A stretch of DNA of 64,000 nt from CAVYGM01 sp963768025 (GTDB lineage: Bacteria > Bacteroidota > Bacteroidia > Cytophagales > Spirosomataceae), in NCBI GenBank assembly GCA_963768025.1, contig CAVYGM010000036.1, positions 1 to 64,000 on the forward strand, written 5' to 3'. Shown one piece after another: positions 8,860-19,427 of the stretch. The notes beneath the pieces are model-generated. The model was not told the origin of the DNA. It did no database searches and worked only from the letters and a program-made list of their open reading frames with translations. The position numbers and the translations under genes are program-made. Positions within the stretch are counted from its first letter, which is position 1; every line of letters starts with the position of its first letter.

Positions 8860-9969
8860 TCAAATCGTGAGTTTCCTTTTTCGGGCCGCGATGGGCCACT
8901 CCTCTACAACCGTATTATCTTCCACCACCGATCCATATTCATGAAGCGCAACCGTGGGGCAAATATGGTAGGGGATCGCATAGAGCAAATCGCCCACCTG
9001 TACCTGATCGGTATCCTCCATTTGGAGTACGCCATGTTCTTCACTTTGGCTAAGGACTTCGTAGCCGGACAGATTGAGAAGTCGAAACCGACGATCGATG
9101 GGGTTTTCAGCCGCCACGGCCTTATGGCCCAAATCTACCGTGATGATGCCGGGGGCGGGCTTGGAAATGACTCGGGTAGCCAATACCGCCGCGTGTTGAA
9201 ACGGTTGATCGAGAAAGCGGTCGCCGTAGCCCCAGTCCCAGAGCAGACAGGTGCCGGGGCTGCAATATATCCCTTCCCGTTGGGCGTGAACGGTGAAGGT
9301 AGGGGAGCCCCCGGCGATAATCATCGGCGCGGGTAATCCCATTTCTACCAACGTGTCCCTCAGCGAGTAGACGGGCAAAAAATCAGTATCGCTATGGGCT
9401 TTCCGTTCTTCAAAGTCCACTTCCCGGATATGGCCGTCGTACACGTGCAAGCCTTCCAGCTGAATAGCGGGCAGGGCCGCGATGGACTGGTACAGCTGGG
9501 GTACCTCCTGGTTCAACTCGTGCCCCGAGCGGTTCATGCCGTTGTTGATATCCATAAAAACAAAACCGGTCTGCTGTCCTTCACAAGCCTGGCTCAGGTA
9601 CCGGGCGGAGTCGAGTGTATCCACCAAAGAAGCAAAATGCACCTGAGGATACTGCTGTTTTAGTTTTAGCAGCCGACTTACATTAGGGCCAACCAACTGG
9701 TACGAGATCAGCACCCACCTGGCTCCTGCCGTGGCCAAAAGCTCGGCTTCGGCAATGGTGGCGCACTTGAACTTGGAAATGCCGGCATCCAGTTGCATCC
9801 GGATTACCTCCGCCATCTTGTGGGTTTTGACATGGGGCACGAGGCGGTCGGCATCCCCGGCGATCCGAATCATCAGATCAATATTGTAGGCGATCCGCTC
9901 TTTGTACAGGAGCAACGACGGCGAAAATACCCGTTCGGAATTCGTAATACTAAACCAATCTTCTTTCAT
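8860..9969 (-). CDS. Fold-type III PLP enzyme, D-serine dehydratase / D-threonine aldolase family
   Basis: Intact, 369 residues. An alanine-racemase-like barrel carries the PLP lysine in PHVKTHK (Lys48); MDINNGMNRSGHE and IAGGSPTF are the typical later motifs. The C-terminal beta domain holds PYHICPTVALH, with His335 and Cys337. In this family, from memory, a His-x-Cys zinc pair marks eukaryotic-type D-serine dehydratases while D-threonine aldolases have His-x-Asp, so dehydratase is favoured. It lies 6 bases after ridA and 27 before the dipeptidase. RidA next door fits a dehydratase, whose enamine product RidA hydrolyses. Automated pipelines would probably label it D-threonine aldolase. Confidence 0.85.
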   Translation of the reverse strand: MKEDWFSITNSERVFSPSLLLYKERIAYNIDLMIRIAGDADRLVPHVKTHKMAEVIRMQLDAGISKFKCATIAEAELLATAGARWVLISYQLVGPNVSRLLKLKQQYPQVHFASLVDTLDSARYLSQACEGQQTGFVFMDINNGMNRSGHELNQEVPQLYQSIAALPAIQLEGLHVYDGHIREVDFEERKAHSDTDFLPVYSLRDTLVEMGLPAPMIIAGGSPTFTVHAQREGIYCSPGTCLLWDWGYGDRFLDQPFQHAAVLATRVISKPAPGIITVDLGHKAVAAENPIDRRFRLLNLSGYEVLSQSEEHGVLQMEDTDQVQVGDLLYAIPYHICPTVALHEYGSVVEDNTVVEEWPIAARKRKLTI

Positions 9970-9975
9970 AAAGGC

Positions 9976-10449
9976 CTAACTTGCTTCCAGTTCAAACATC
10001 GCCTCGATCTCGACCGGAATGTTGTCGGGTAAAGATCCCATCCCAACCGCCGACCGTACCCCGATGCCCAGTTCAATACCCCATACCGCCGCGAATAACT
10101 CGCTGCATCCGTTTATAACGTAAGGATGCTTTTCAAAATCGGCGGTACAGTTTACCATTCCCAGCACCTTTATTACTCTTTTGATGCGGTTGAGGCTACC
10201 CAAATTCGCCTTTACCGTAGCCAGGATAGCCAGGCCCACCTGCCGGGCGGCCAGTTTGGCGGCTTCTATATCCAGTTCCTGGCCTACTCGGCCCTTGATT
10301 AGGGATCCGTCGGATTGTACGGTTCCGTGGCCCGATACGTACACCCAGCGGTCGTCCACCACCACTAAGGGTTTGTAAACTCCCAGGGGGCGGGGAGCAG
10401 GGGGAAGTTCGAGGTTGAGTTTTTGAAAATTTTCTTCGGGAGTTGACAT
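9976..10449 (-). CDS. RidA family enamine/imine deaminase
   Basis: Intact, 157 residues, YjgF/YER057c/UK114 family. It hydrolyses reactive enamines such as 2-aminoacrylate that PLP dehydratases release. Conserved residues are Arg132 (GVRSAVGMGSLP) and Glu147 (NIPVEIEAMFE), spaced like Arg105 and Glu120 of E. coli RidA. It carries about 15 extra N-terminal residues, as in the YjgH/LPS-group branch. It lies upstream of and 6 bases from the PLP enzyme, in the same direction, which suggests a dedicated partner rather than the general housekeeping copy. Confidence 0.9.
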   Translation of the reverse strand: MSTPEENFQKLNLELPPAPRPLGVYKPLVVVDDRWVYVSGHGTVQSDGSLIKGRVGQELDIEAAKLAARQVGLAILATVKANLGSLNRIKRVIKVLGMVNCTADFEKHPYVINGCSELFAAVWGIELGIGVRSAVGMGSLPDNIPVEIEAMFELEAS

Positions 10450-10601
10450 TAGGCAAATGTTGAATGAATGAATTTTAAATCTAAGGAGCTGATAGCTTTC
10501 AGCTTATAGCCGATAGCTTAGTTAAGTATGTGAGGTATAGGGTACTATATGGCAGTTAAGCCATTTGGTTTCTTTCAACTTACTCTGTGCAAGTACTTAT
10601 T

Positions 10602-11944
10602 TCAAACAAATAAATCCAAAACAAGGACACCCAACAGCCCTACCACCGATACAATGCTTTCCATGATGGACCAGGTCAATATGGTGTCTTTGATACTCAA
10701 ATTGAAATACTCTTTGAAAAGCCAAAAGCCTCCGTCGTTGAGGTGCGAAAACATAAGGCTACCGGCCCCAATGGCCAATACGATCAATTCGGGCTCTACG
10801 GTGCTCTGCATCAGCAGCGGAGCCAGAATTCCCACCGTGGTAAGCCCGGCAACGGTAGCCGACCCCACGCACACGCGAATGATGGCGGCAATCCCCCAGC
10901 TCAAGACGATAGGCGAAACGGCCACTCCCTTTAATCCTTCGGCGATGTATTGGTTCACGCCGCTCTCGGTCATAATCTGTTTGAAAACGCCCGCCCCGGC
11001 AATAATCAGCAATATCATCGCTACCCCTTTGAAGGCTTCTTCCATGGATTTGGTTACCATTCGCATGGTCATGCCCCGCCCAACTCCCAATACCACCGCG
11101 GCGAAAAGAACCGAAACCAACATACTGAAATTGGGATCGGCGAGGATTTCGATCACCTTGTTGCCCGGATACAGTTTGTTAATTCCCGACATAGCGGTAA
11201 GTAGAAAGACGGGCAAAAGGGCCGCTAAGGCACTTATTCCCAGACTAGGCAGCTCCGCCGCCGGACGAGGTTTTACGTCGAACAATAGGGGGTCGGGTTT
11301 AGGATTGAAGCGTTTGAGCGTTCGGCCAAATATCGGTCCGGCAATGGCGATGGCGGGAATAGAGACCAACAGTCCGTAGTATAAGGTTTTTCCCAAATCA
11401 GCATTCAACTGGGTGGCAATAGCCGAGGGAGAAGGGTGGGGGGGAGGTACCCGTGGGCCACCGACAACGCGGAAAGCATCGGAACCCCCACGTACAGCAG
11501 GGGAAGCTTGGCGGAAGAGGCAATCATGAAAATGAGGGGTACTACGATCACAAAGCCGGCGTTATAAAAGAGGGGGATACCAATAATGAAACCAGCCAGG
11601 GCCAGACCCCATTGAATATTTTTTGTGCCAAAAAGTCCGATCAACGCATCCGTAATCCGCTGGGCGGCTCCGCTGTCGGCCACCAGCTTACCCAGCATGG
11701 CCCCAAACCCAACAATGAGGACCAGATCGCCCAGGGTACCTCCGACGCCTTTCTGAACGGCAACTCCGATCTCTTTTACTCCCATCCCGCTCGCTAATCC
11801 CAACCCGATGGATACCAGTAAAAAAGAAATGAACGTGTCGAGTTTGATCCAGGCGATAAGCAGTACCAGGCACAGAATAGCGGCAAAAGTTAAAATTAAA
11901 GGCATAGGGATAGTTTTGGAAGAGGTTTGGGTGTTATAAGGCAT
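10602..11944 (-). CDS. GntP/DsdX family permease (frameshifted)
   Basis: H+ symporter of the GntP family, which includes gluconate permeases and the D-serine permease DsdX. About 440 residues with some 12 membrane segments, for example MPLILTFAAILCLVLLIAWI and ALAGFIIGIPLFYNAGFVIV. GYLPPHPSP matches the family loop motif, but the C run at 11438-11444 is one base short and breaks the frame there. The start may be the ATG at 11905 (MPLILTF) rather than 11944. First gene of the leftward operon; its neighbours suggest import of D-serine, D-threonine or related acids, not gluconate. Confidence 0.85.
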
Positions 11945-12253
11945 TCGGGCAATAAATATAACGATGTAGGACAGAATCCCTGAGTGGTTCGAAACATTAC
12001 CCTCGTTTTTGTCCTATGGTAGACTCGCCAAACGGACTTTTGCCCACCACAAAACAGGATGTCAGGACGAGGTTACAGGCCTGGGATTGGGTCGTTTGAG
12101 ATAGTTTTGAAGTGCTTTTTGTAATCTTTTGTTTAAACCGCCAAAAATGACGAAATTTGACTGTTTATGTCGGTACAATTGGTACAATAATTATACTGTA
12201 TTGGCTAATATCAACCCAACAATTTAAATACTTCGTTTCGTTACAATTAATTT
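11945..12253. other. Divergent promoter region, gntP-like operon / gyrA
   Basis: A 309-base gap between two genes read outward. Its gyrA side is AT-rich. No full TAnnTTTG box with a good -33 partner is convincing on either strand, and no gene is seen. Confidence 0.5.
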
Positions 12254-14793
12254 ATGGCAGAAATTACAAGTGGAAACATCATCCCGATTAATATAGAGGA
12301 TGAAATGCGGGGAGCCTACATCGATTATTCGATGTCGGTTATTATTTCCCGGGCCTTACCCGATGTACGCGATGGGCTCAAGCCCGTTCACCGTCGCGTA
12401 CTGTTTGGCATGTCGGATCTCGGTGTGAATTACAACAAAGCGTACAAAAAATCTGCCCGTATTGTGGGCGAAGTACTAGGAAAATACCACCCCCACGGTG
12501 ATTCCTCGGTATACGATACCATGGTGCGGATGGCTCAACCGTGGTCGCTGCGGTACATGCTGGTCGACGGACAGGGTAACTTTGGTTCGGTGGACGGAGA
12601 TTCGCCGGCTGCCATGCGTTATACCGAGGCCCGGCTCAAACGCATTGCGGACGAGCTATTGAATGACCTCAATAAAGATACCGTTGATTTTCAACCCAAC
12701 TTCGACGACTCCCTGCGAAGAGCCAACGGTATTACCCGCTAAGTTCCCTAACCTGCTGGTCAATGGTTCGTCGGGTATTGCCGTAGGTATGGCTACCAAC
12801 ATGGCCCCCCATAACCTCCGGGAGGTAATTGACGGGATTGTGGCTTACATTGATAACACCGATATTACGATCGCGGAACTGATGGAGTACATCAAAGCTC
12901 CGGATTTCCCGACGGGAGGTACCATCTACGGGTATCAGGGCGTACGTTCGGCTTTCGAAACCGGTCGGGGTACGGGTGATCATCCGGGCCAACACCCACA
13001 TGGAGGTGTCAAAGACCGGCCGCGAGCAGATCATCGTGACCGAGATTCCCTACATGACCAACAAGGCCAACATGATCGAACGGATTGCGGGCCTGATCAA
13101 CGACAAAAAACTGGAAGGAATATCCGACATCCGGGATGAGTCGGACCGCGACGGGATGCGGATCGTGTTTGATCTTAAAAAAGACGCTATTCCCAATATC
13201 GTACTTAACCACCTGTATAAGTACACGCCCCTCCAAACCTCCTTCGGCGTAAACAACGTAGCGTTGGTGAAAGGACGGCCGATGATCCTGAACTTAAAGG
13301 ATCTGATTCGGCACTACGTGGATCACCGCGTGGTGGTAGTGACGCGCCGGACCGAGTACGAGCTTCGGGAAGCCGAAAAGCGAGCCCACATTCTGGAAGG
13401 CTTGCTCATCGCCCTGGATAATCTGGATGCGGTCATCACCCTGATCCGGAACGCCAAAGATCCTGAAACGGCCAAGACGGGTCTTATTGGAGAATTCTCC
13501 CTGTCCGAAATTCAGGCCAAGGCTATCCTTGAACTCCGCTTGCAGCGCCTTACCGGCCTGGAACGCGACAAGATTATCAAGGAGTACGAAGAAATCATGG
13601 CCTTGATTACCGATCTTAAGGAGATTCTGGCGAGTGAAATCCGTAAGTTCGAAATCATCAAAACCGAGCTTCACGATATTCGCGAACGCTACGGAGACGA
13701 TCGCCGGACCAAAATCGAATACGCGGCGGAAGAATTCAGCGATGAGGACATGATCGCTGATGAGGAAATGCTCATTACCATTTCGCATCAGGGATACATC
13801 AAGCGTACCCCGTTGCAAGAGTACCGTACCCAAACACGAGGTGGGGTAGGAGCCCGGGGGGTCAAAACTAAGGACGACGACTTTACGGAGCACTTGTTTT
13901 CGGCCACCATGCTGAACTATCTCATGATTTTTACGGAGTTTGGCAAGCTTTTTTGGCTTAAAGTATACGAAGTGCCCGAGGGATCAAAAACCTCCAAAGG
14001 TCGGCCCATTCAGAATTTGATCAGCATAGAATCCGGTGATTCGATTCGGGCCGTGATCAACGTACGGACCCTTACGGACGATGACTACATTAACAATAAT
14101 TATATTATAATGTGTACGGAGCAGGGAACGATAAAGAAAACCTTGCTGGAAGCGTATTCACGTCCGCGGCAGAACGGCATCATCGCCATTTCGGTCAACG
14201 AGGGAGATCGTTTGCTTGACGTAGCCCTCACCAACGGCGACAATGATATCGTGATTGCCCAAAGTGCCGGTAGGGCGGTTCGTTTTAACGAAAAGGGTGT
14301 GCGACCCATGGGCCGTACGGCCGCTGGTGTTCGGGGTATCAACCTGAGCGACGTAGCCGATACCAAGGTAATCGGGATGGTGTGCATCAATCGGGAAGAT
14401 GCGCAACTACTGGTGGTTTCGGAAAATGGGTTCGGAAAACGGTCGCCCATAGAAGACTACCGGGTTACCAATCGGGGAGGAAAGGGAGTTTCAACCCTGA
14501 ACGCCACCGAAAAAGTAGGGAAGTTGGTAGCCATCCGCGAGGTAACCGAGCAGGATGACCTCATGATCATCACCCGGAATGGCATTGCTATTCGGATGGG
14601 TGTGACGGATATTCGTCAAACGGGTCGTAATACCCAAGGGGTTAAGCTTATCCGGCTAAACAACTCCGACGAAATATCATCGGTTACCCGTATCCTGAAA
14701 GATGAGGAGGAGGAAAATATCGCATTGACCGAGGAAAACCTGCCGACAGACCAAACGGCAGGGGAGTCGCCCGAGGCCGAAGTGACCGAATAA
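12254..14793 (+). CDS. gyrA: DNA gyrase subunit A (frameshifted)
   Basis: Type II topoisomerase subunit that cuts and rejoins DNA; about 845 residues. The N-terminus is MAEITSGNIIPINIEDEMRG. The quinolone-determining stretch reads HPHGDSSVYDTMVRMAQPW, so the positions equivalent to E. coli Ser83 and Asp87 are Ser and Asp. The catalytic Tyr sits in AAMRYTEARL. The GyrA-box counterpart is QTRGGVGARG, followed by six C-terminal beta-pinwheel blades and an acidic tail. Two single-base errors break it: a loss near 12717 and an inserted T near 12969. It is followed 64 bases later by a TPR gene in the same direction. Confidence 0.96.
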
Positions 14794-14857
14794 GCACAAT
14801 AATTAATCCAAATAAGCGTAATTAGTACCTCTAAACATAACCAATCAATTGTTCTTT

Positions 14858-16315
14858 ATGAAAAAACTAATTTTTGTTTCTGCGTTTAGCCTATTCTCCT
14901 GCCTGGTTTTTTCCCAGAGCGCCGTGGATCAGGCTATGTTAGATCAGGCTCGCAAGGACAAGGAGAAAAGCGATAGCAGTGTTGAAGATCCCAAAAGCAA
15001 TGCCAAGGCGGCGTATTGGTTGGATCGAGCCAAAACGTATCAGAATATTGCCCTGCAATACTCGCAACTTGACTCTAACGCAGCCATGATGGCTTACGAT
15101 GCTTACAAGAAAGTAGTAGAACTGGATTTGACCAAAAAAGGAGAGGCTGGTCGCTTGTCCAAGGAAGCTTCTTCGGTGCTGGCAGGTGAGGAAGGCACCA
15201 ATCTTTACAATGCATTTGTAAAGCAGGGAGCCGAGAAGTATCAGTCCCAGAGGATGGAGGACGCTCTGAAGAACTTTCAGATGGCCCAGAAAATCAATTC
15301 GAAGGATACACTCGCTGCCCTATATGGTGGAATTTCTGCCCAGCAGGCCGATAAGAAGGATATGGCTGTTCAGCAGTTTGAGACCTATATAACCAACGGC
15401 GGCCAAGACCCCAGCGTGTACTACGGCTTAGCCCAGCTGTACCGTGCCGACAATAACTTCGACAAAGCCATCAATACCTTGGAAAGAGGCCTGACGAAGA
15501 GTGCCGATAACAAGGATCTCAAAGCGGAGATCGTGAACATATACCTGGCGTCCGGTCAGGAGGATAAGGCCATTTCCCAACTGAAAGAGCTGACGACAAA
15601 AGATCCCTCAAACGTGCAGAATATGGTCAACCTGGCTATCTTGTACGACAACGTAGGTATCAAGAACTCTCAGCAAATCAGGGAGTTGAAGGAGAAAATG
15701 GGAACTTCGGGAAATACGGTTGAGAGTGCCCAAAAGCAACTGGACGATGAGAAAGCCAAATTGGATATTTTCGAAGGAGAGATCAAGCGGATCGCGGCCC
15801 GTTTGAAGGCCCAGCCTAAAAGTGCCGACCTTAAGCGCCAGTTGGATGAAGTTACTGCTTCACGAAACGATGCCAAAACCAACGTGGCCAAGTACGAGAC
15901 CGAAGTGAAAAATATTGCTGCCAAGGCAAACAGCCCCGAGAAATCTAAAATGGAGACGGAGTTGGCTGATTTGGAAAAGAAATACACCAGCAATCGTCAG
16001 CTGACCCTGGACACGTACAAGAAGGTATTGGAAGTGGATCCAAACAACTACGATGCACTTTTTAATATCGGGGTAATTTATTTCAACGATGCCGTAGAAT
16101 TGAAGCGGGAAGTTGACAACATGAACATGCAGGAATATCAGCAGCGTGGCAAGGAAGTGGAAGGCCGTGTTTGCGGTCGCTTCCAGAAAGCCAAGCCTTT
16201 CTTCGAAAGAGCGGTAAAGATCCGTCAGGAGGAAGATGCCACTTCAACTCTGGAAAACCTGAACAACGTACTTGCTCAATTTGAAGGAAAGCAGGTAAAG
16301 TGTATTCAAGAGTAA
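14858..16315 (+). CDS. Secreted tetratricopeptide repeat protein
   Basis: Intact, about 485 residues. The ATG at 14858 gives MKKLIFVSAFSLFSCLVFSQ, a signal peptide probably cut after SQ. At least four TPR-like repeats follow (for example ALKNFQMAQKINSKDTLAAL, then AINTLERGLTKSADNKDLKA). A charged helical insert of about 100 residues (QKQLDDEKAKLDIFEGEIKR) is probably coiled coil, and a last TPR comes after it. Likely a periplasmic or outer-membrane-associated scaffold of unknown partner. It may share a transcript with gyrA and is closed by the terminator at 16326. Confidence 0.8.
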   Translation: MKKLIFVSAFSLFSCLVFSQSAVDQAMLDQARKDKEKSDSSVEDPKSNAKAAYWLDRAKTYQNIALQYSQLDSNAAMMAYDAYKKVVELDLTKKGEAGRLSKEASSVLAGEEGTNLYNAFVKQGAEKYQSQRMEDALKNFQMAQKINSKDTLAALYGGISAQQADKKDMAVQQFETYITNGGQDPSVYYGLAQLYRADNNFDKAINTLERGLTKSADNKDLKAEIVNIYLASGQEDKAISQLKELTTKDPSNVQNMVNLAILYDNVGIKNSQQIRELKEKMGTSGNTVESAQKQLDDEKAKLDIFEGEIKRIAARLKAQPKSADLKRQLDEVTASRNDAKTNVAKYETEVKNIAAKANSPEKSKMETELADLEKKYTSNRQLTLDTYKKVLEVDPNNYDALFNIGVIYFNDAVELKREVDNMNMQEYQQRGKEVEGRVCGRFQKAKPFFERAVKIRQEEDATSTLENLNNVLAQFEGKQVKCIQE

Positions 16316-16325
16316 TTAATTGAAT

Positions 16326-16357
16326 AATAAAGCATCTGGGAGACCAGATGCTTTATT
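16326..16357. terminator. Terminator after the TPR gene
   Basis: A perfect 14-bp stem (16326-16339 with 16344-16357) with a GAGA tetraloop, T-rich at its end. It ends the gyrA-TPR transcript on the plus strand. Confidence 0.8.
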
Positions 16358-16553
16358 AATATAAAACCTACTTAACATAATATAAATTATAAAACAAATG
16401 AATAGAAATTTAAGGGGCTTTGAATAGACGTACCAGCGGTGTGTAGCATACTATCAATAGAAAATAATATTTTCACGTATAAATACACGATCCATGCCTT
16501 ATATTTATATATCAATCACACGCAACGAAATAAGTACCGGAAATTGTGACGGC

Positions 16554-18428
16554 ATGAAAAAACATTTACCTTTTTTAGTAATCATTGTCCTGAGCTTGTA
16601 TAGCTCGCTCGCCGTGGCCCGCCACATCGTTGGCGGAGAAATTCGCATGGAAACTACTTCCCAGTCTAACCGGTTTTCTTTTAGCCTCATTCAGTTCTGG
16701 GACGAAAACACGCTCACAGCGGGCAACCGCGACGCTTCGGTTGAGCTGCTGTTCTATCGAAAAAGGGATAACCGATTAGTCAACCGGGCGGTCCTCCCTT
16801 TCATCTCCACCCGCAATGTGAACTATCAAAATCAGGCCTGTGCCGCCTTCCGGGCGCTCAAAACGATGGAAGGTACCTACAATTCAATTGTGACCCTAAA
16901 CCCCGCTGATTTTGATGATCCTGGGGGGTACTACGTGGTATGGGAAAGATGTTGCCGAAACGATGACATCAACAACATTGAAGCGCCGGGGTCAAACGGC
17001 ATGGTGTTTTATCTAGAATTCCCCCCTATCACCGTCGTTGACACCTCCCCTGAATTCAGTTTTCCCAATGGGGACTATATATGTAAGGACCAGCCCTTTT
17101 CCATGAAAATGTCGGCGACTGACTCCGACGGAGACGAACTCCGCTACTCCTTGGTGACACCCATGAGCGGCAATACAAGCCGAAACAACCCAACCGGAAA
17201 TGCAACACCCGTGGCAAGTTATCCGCTGGTGCAATGGACCTCCGGTATCTCCTTACAAAATATTATTCCCGGCAATCCCACCCTAACGATCGACAATCGC
17301 ACCGGTATCCTCTCCGTCACGGCGAAGGATATGGGCCTTTTTGTGTTTACAATTCAGTGCGAAGAGTACCGAAATGGGAAGAAAATTGGATTGGTTCGGC
17401 GTGATTTCCAACTCCTGGTAATCGAATGCAGCAAAGCCACTCCCCCAGCGCCGGTGGTTATGTACAACAAAATCCCTACCAAGGAGCTGCAATTTTGCAG
17501 CGAACGCCCGGTTACCCTTGAAACCGAAGCCTCCCCCAATTGGTCGTACCAGTGGCAACTGAACGGCCAGAACCTTCCCGGCGAGACCAACGCCACCATA
17601 ACCGTTAAGGATACCGGTAGCTATTCGGTAATTAAGAGCTTTAAGACCCTCTGCTCCAAAGACACGGCCTCGCAGGTGGTCAAGCTCAAACCCGGCACCA
17701 CTCCCCCCGCCAAAATAACCAGGGATGCCGATGTGATTTGCGCGGGTACACCCTTGAATTTGCAAGCCAACGAAAACAGAGATTATTCCTACCAATGGAA
17801 AAAAGGGATTCTCGCCTTGTCAGAAACCAAGTCCTTACTGCCTATTGGGGAGGCCGGACTGTATTACCTTGTGGTCCGCGACGAACGGAATGGTTGTACT
17901 GCCACCGATAGTGCGCTTATCAGGCTGGAAGAAATTGCCCTCACCCTTCCCAATCAGGTGAGCGTCCAATCCGGAAACTCGGTAGAACTGACATCCTCGG
18001 TTAAGGCCAGCAGCTACCCGGTTATTTACAGTTGGTCGCCGCCAGCCGAATTATCCAGCCCTGCCGATTCTATCCCGTTAGCTTCCCCCCTTCAAACCAC
18101 CACCTATCAACTGACCGTGACCTCCCCCGCCGGCTGCACAGCGGTGGATACCATTCGAGTGTGGGTCTTTAGTCGGATGTACATCCCGGATGCTTTCAGT
18201 CCCAATGGTGATGGAATTAATGACCGCTTCATTATTCACAACGGTCAAGAACAAATAGAAGATATAAAAATTTACAATCGTTGGGGAGAAGTCATTTATT
18301 TCTCCCAGGGATATGATACTCCCTGGGACGGAAATAAGAACGGGGTGACGGTACCCGAGGGCCCTTATACGTATAAAATTAAGACCTTTTACTACACCTA
18401 TCAAGGAGCCATCCTGGTACTTTACTAG
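16554..18428 (+). CDS. Gliding-motility-associated C-terminal domain (CHU_C) secreted protein, copy 1
   Basis: Intact, about 624 residues from the ATG at 16554. A signal peptide (MKKHLPFLVIIVLSLYSSLA) precedes RHIVGGEI, the start of a large N-terminal domain with YYVVWERCCRND, ATDSDGDELRYSL and YPLVQWTSGISL. Two or three Ig/PKD-like beta domains follow (YQWQLNGQNLPGE, YQWKKGILALSET). The end is AFSPNGDGINDRF ... IYNRWGEVIY, the CHU_C module that directs type IX secretion and surface attachment in Bacteroidetes. A paralogue with the same N- and C-terminal domains lies at 53815-56025. Role likely surface adhesion or matrix; substrate unknown. Confidence 0.88.
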   Translation: MKKHLPFLVIIVLSLYSSLAVARHIVGGEIRMETTSQSNRFSFSLIQFWDENTLTAGNRDASVELLFYRKRDNRLVNRAVLPFISTRNVNYQNQACAAFRALKTMEGTYNSIVTLNPADFDDPGGYYVVWERCCRNDDINNIEAPGSNGMVFYLEFPPITVVDTSPEFSFPNGDYICKDQPFSMKMSATDSDGDELRYSLVTPMSGNTSRNNPTGNATPVASYPLVQWTSGISLQNIIPGNPTLTIDNRTGILSVTAKDMGLFVFTIQCEEYRNGKKIGLVRRDFQLLVIECSKATPPAPVVMYNKIPTKELQFCSERPVTLETEASPNWSYQWQLNGQNLPGETNATITVKDTGSYSVIKSFKTLCSKDTASQVVKLKPGTTPPAKITRDADVICAGTPLNLQANENRDYSYQWKKGILALSETKSLLPIGEAGLYYLVVRDERNGCTATDSALIRLEEIALTLPNQVSVQSGNSVELTSSVKASSYPVIYSWSPPAELSSPADSIPLASPLQTTTYQLTVTSPAGCTAVDTIRVWVFSRMYIPDAFSPNGDGINDRFIIHNGQEQIEDIKIYNRWGEVIYFSQGYDTPWDGNKNGVTVPEGPYTYKIKTFYYTYQGAILVLY

Positions 18429-18911
18429 GAATTTGCTAAAACAAGCTATCCCCTATCCACCAAAGTTTTCAACGAATTGTTAATTGTCTATCTATTAAGC
18501 AGTTATAAATTCACGTGGAACATTCAATTGTTAATAATCTGATAACCTGCTACTTAACCTGTATTTTCAGGATAAATAAAAGAAACTATTTCTTTCTTTC
18601 TGGCAGAGTTTATACCCAGTTATTGACTCAAAAATTGGGCATAATTGAAAGCCTACTCCCGTGAGTTCCTTATCTTTAAATATAATTATAATCATACTTT
18701 GCGATACCAGCAAGGATTGGTTTTTTCATAGATCCACTCATTCACGTATAAAATTCTTTGAATTGACGAAGGCAAGGACGGAGGGGGATACTAGTGGTGA
18801 GGATTGGATAGGTAACAAATACTATTATAAAGCTATGCCTACTGGCCATTTATTATATTTGGGCAAAACGGCAAATATTATTTATAATTAGTCTTATTAA
18901 ATTTAAATATT
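18429..18911. other. AT-rich gap with CAATTGTTAA-like boxes
   Basis: 483 bases between the CHU_C gene and the XRE gene stop. It contains AATTGTTAATTGT at 18475-18487 and CAATTGTTAA at 18525-18534, similar to the dyad upstream of the XRE gene (19428-19474). A 76-codon open frame near 18661 has no convincing start context or composition and is not called. Confidence 0.4.
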
Positions 18912-19349
18912 TCAGCTTGGCGTATACTGTTTGAATGTTCCATCGGAATAGAAAATCAGGATTCTTTCAATGGATTTTTCCAAAGTTGGGGGTAATTCTT
19001 GGGCCGTCAGATTCGTCTGTACCGGGGAAGGCATGGCATTTCTTTTTCCATTAAAATCTGAGCCGTAAGCAACATGCCCATTTGCCGGGGTAGCCTGAGG
19101 ATATGTTCTTGAATCATAGGCTTTTTGATTTAGGTCAACCGGGGGAAATTCTTCATCCTCCCAAATCCAATCCATACCCAAATCAGGGTACCTCCGGATG
19201 ATTTTCTGCACAATATCCAAACTAGGCTTATTTCTACCCGCCAGAATATGCGAAATGCTGGAACGTTGGACACCGATCTCATCCGCAAAGTGAGAAGGCG
19301 ATATACTTTTGTCAACAAGTATCTGTTTAATTTTGTCGTTTAAGTCCAT
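18912..19349 (-). CDS. XRE-family helix-turn-helix regulator
   Basis: About 145 residues from the ATG at 19349 (MDLNDKIKQILVDKSISPSH); an upstream in-frame start at 19388 is less likely. The Cro/CI-type HTH spans residues 3-60: SHFADEIGVQRSSISHILAG is the helix-turn-helix and RNKPSLDIVQKII the following helices. The C-terminal part is polar and unrecognised, ending ERILIFYSDGTFKQYTPS, which resembles a short DNA-independent dimerisation tail in small Bacteroidetes XRE proteins. No toxin partner or phage gene is next to it. A dyad upstream at 19428-19474 may be its own operator. Confidence 0.82.
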   Translation of the reverse strand: MDLNDKIKQILVDKSISPSHFADEIGVQRSSISHILAGRNKPSLDIVQKIIRRYPDLGMDWIWEDEEFPPVDLNQKAYDSRTYPQATPANGHVAYGSDFNGKRNAMPSPVQTNLTAQELPPTLEKSIERILIFYSDGTFKQYTPS

Positions 19350-19427
19350 AAACTGATCAGGTATGATTACACACAAATGTAAACACACAATAGTAAATAA
19401 TCAAGTTAATAAGTTAAATAGTAAGAA

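Noticed and set aside
18661..18891. Possible 76-residue gene
   Set aside because: Starts at GTG without a promoter; Ile/Lys/Thr-rich composition follows the AT-rich background; no family resemblance.
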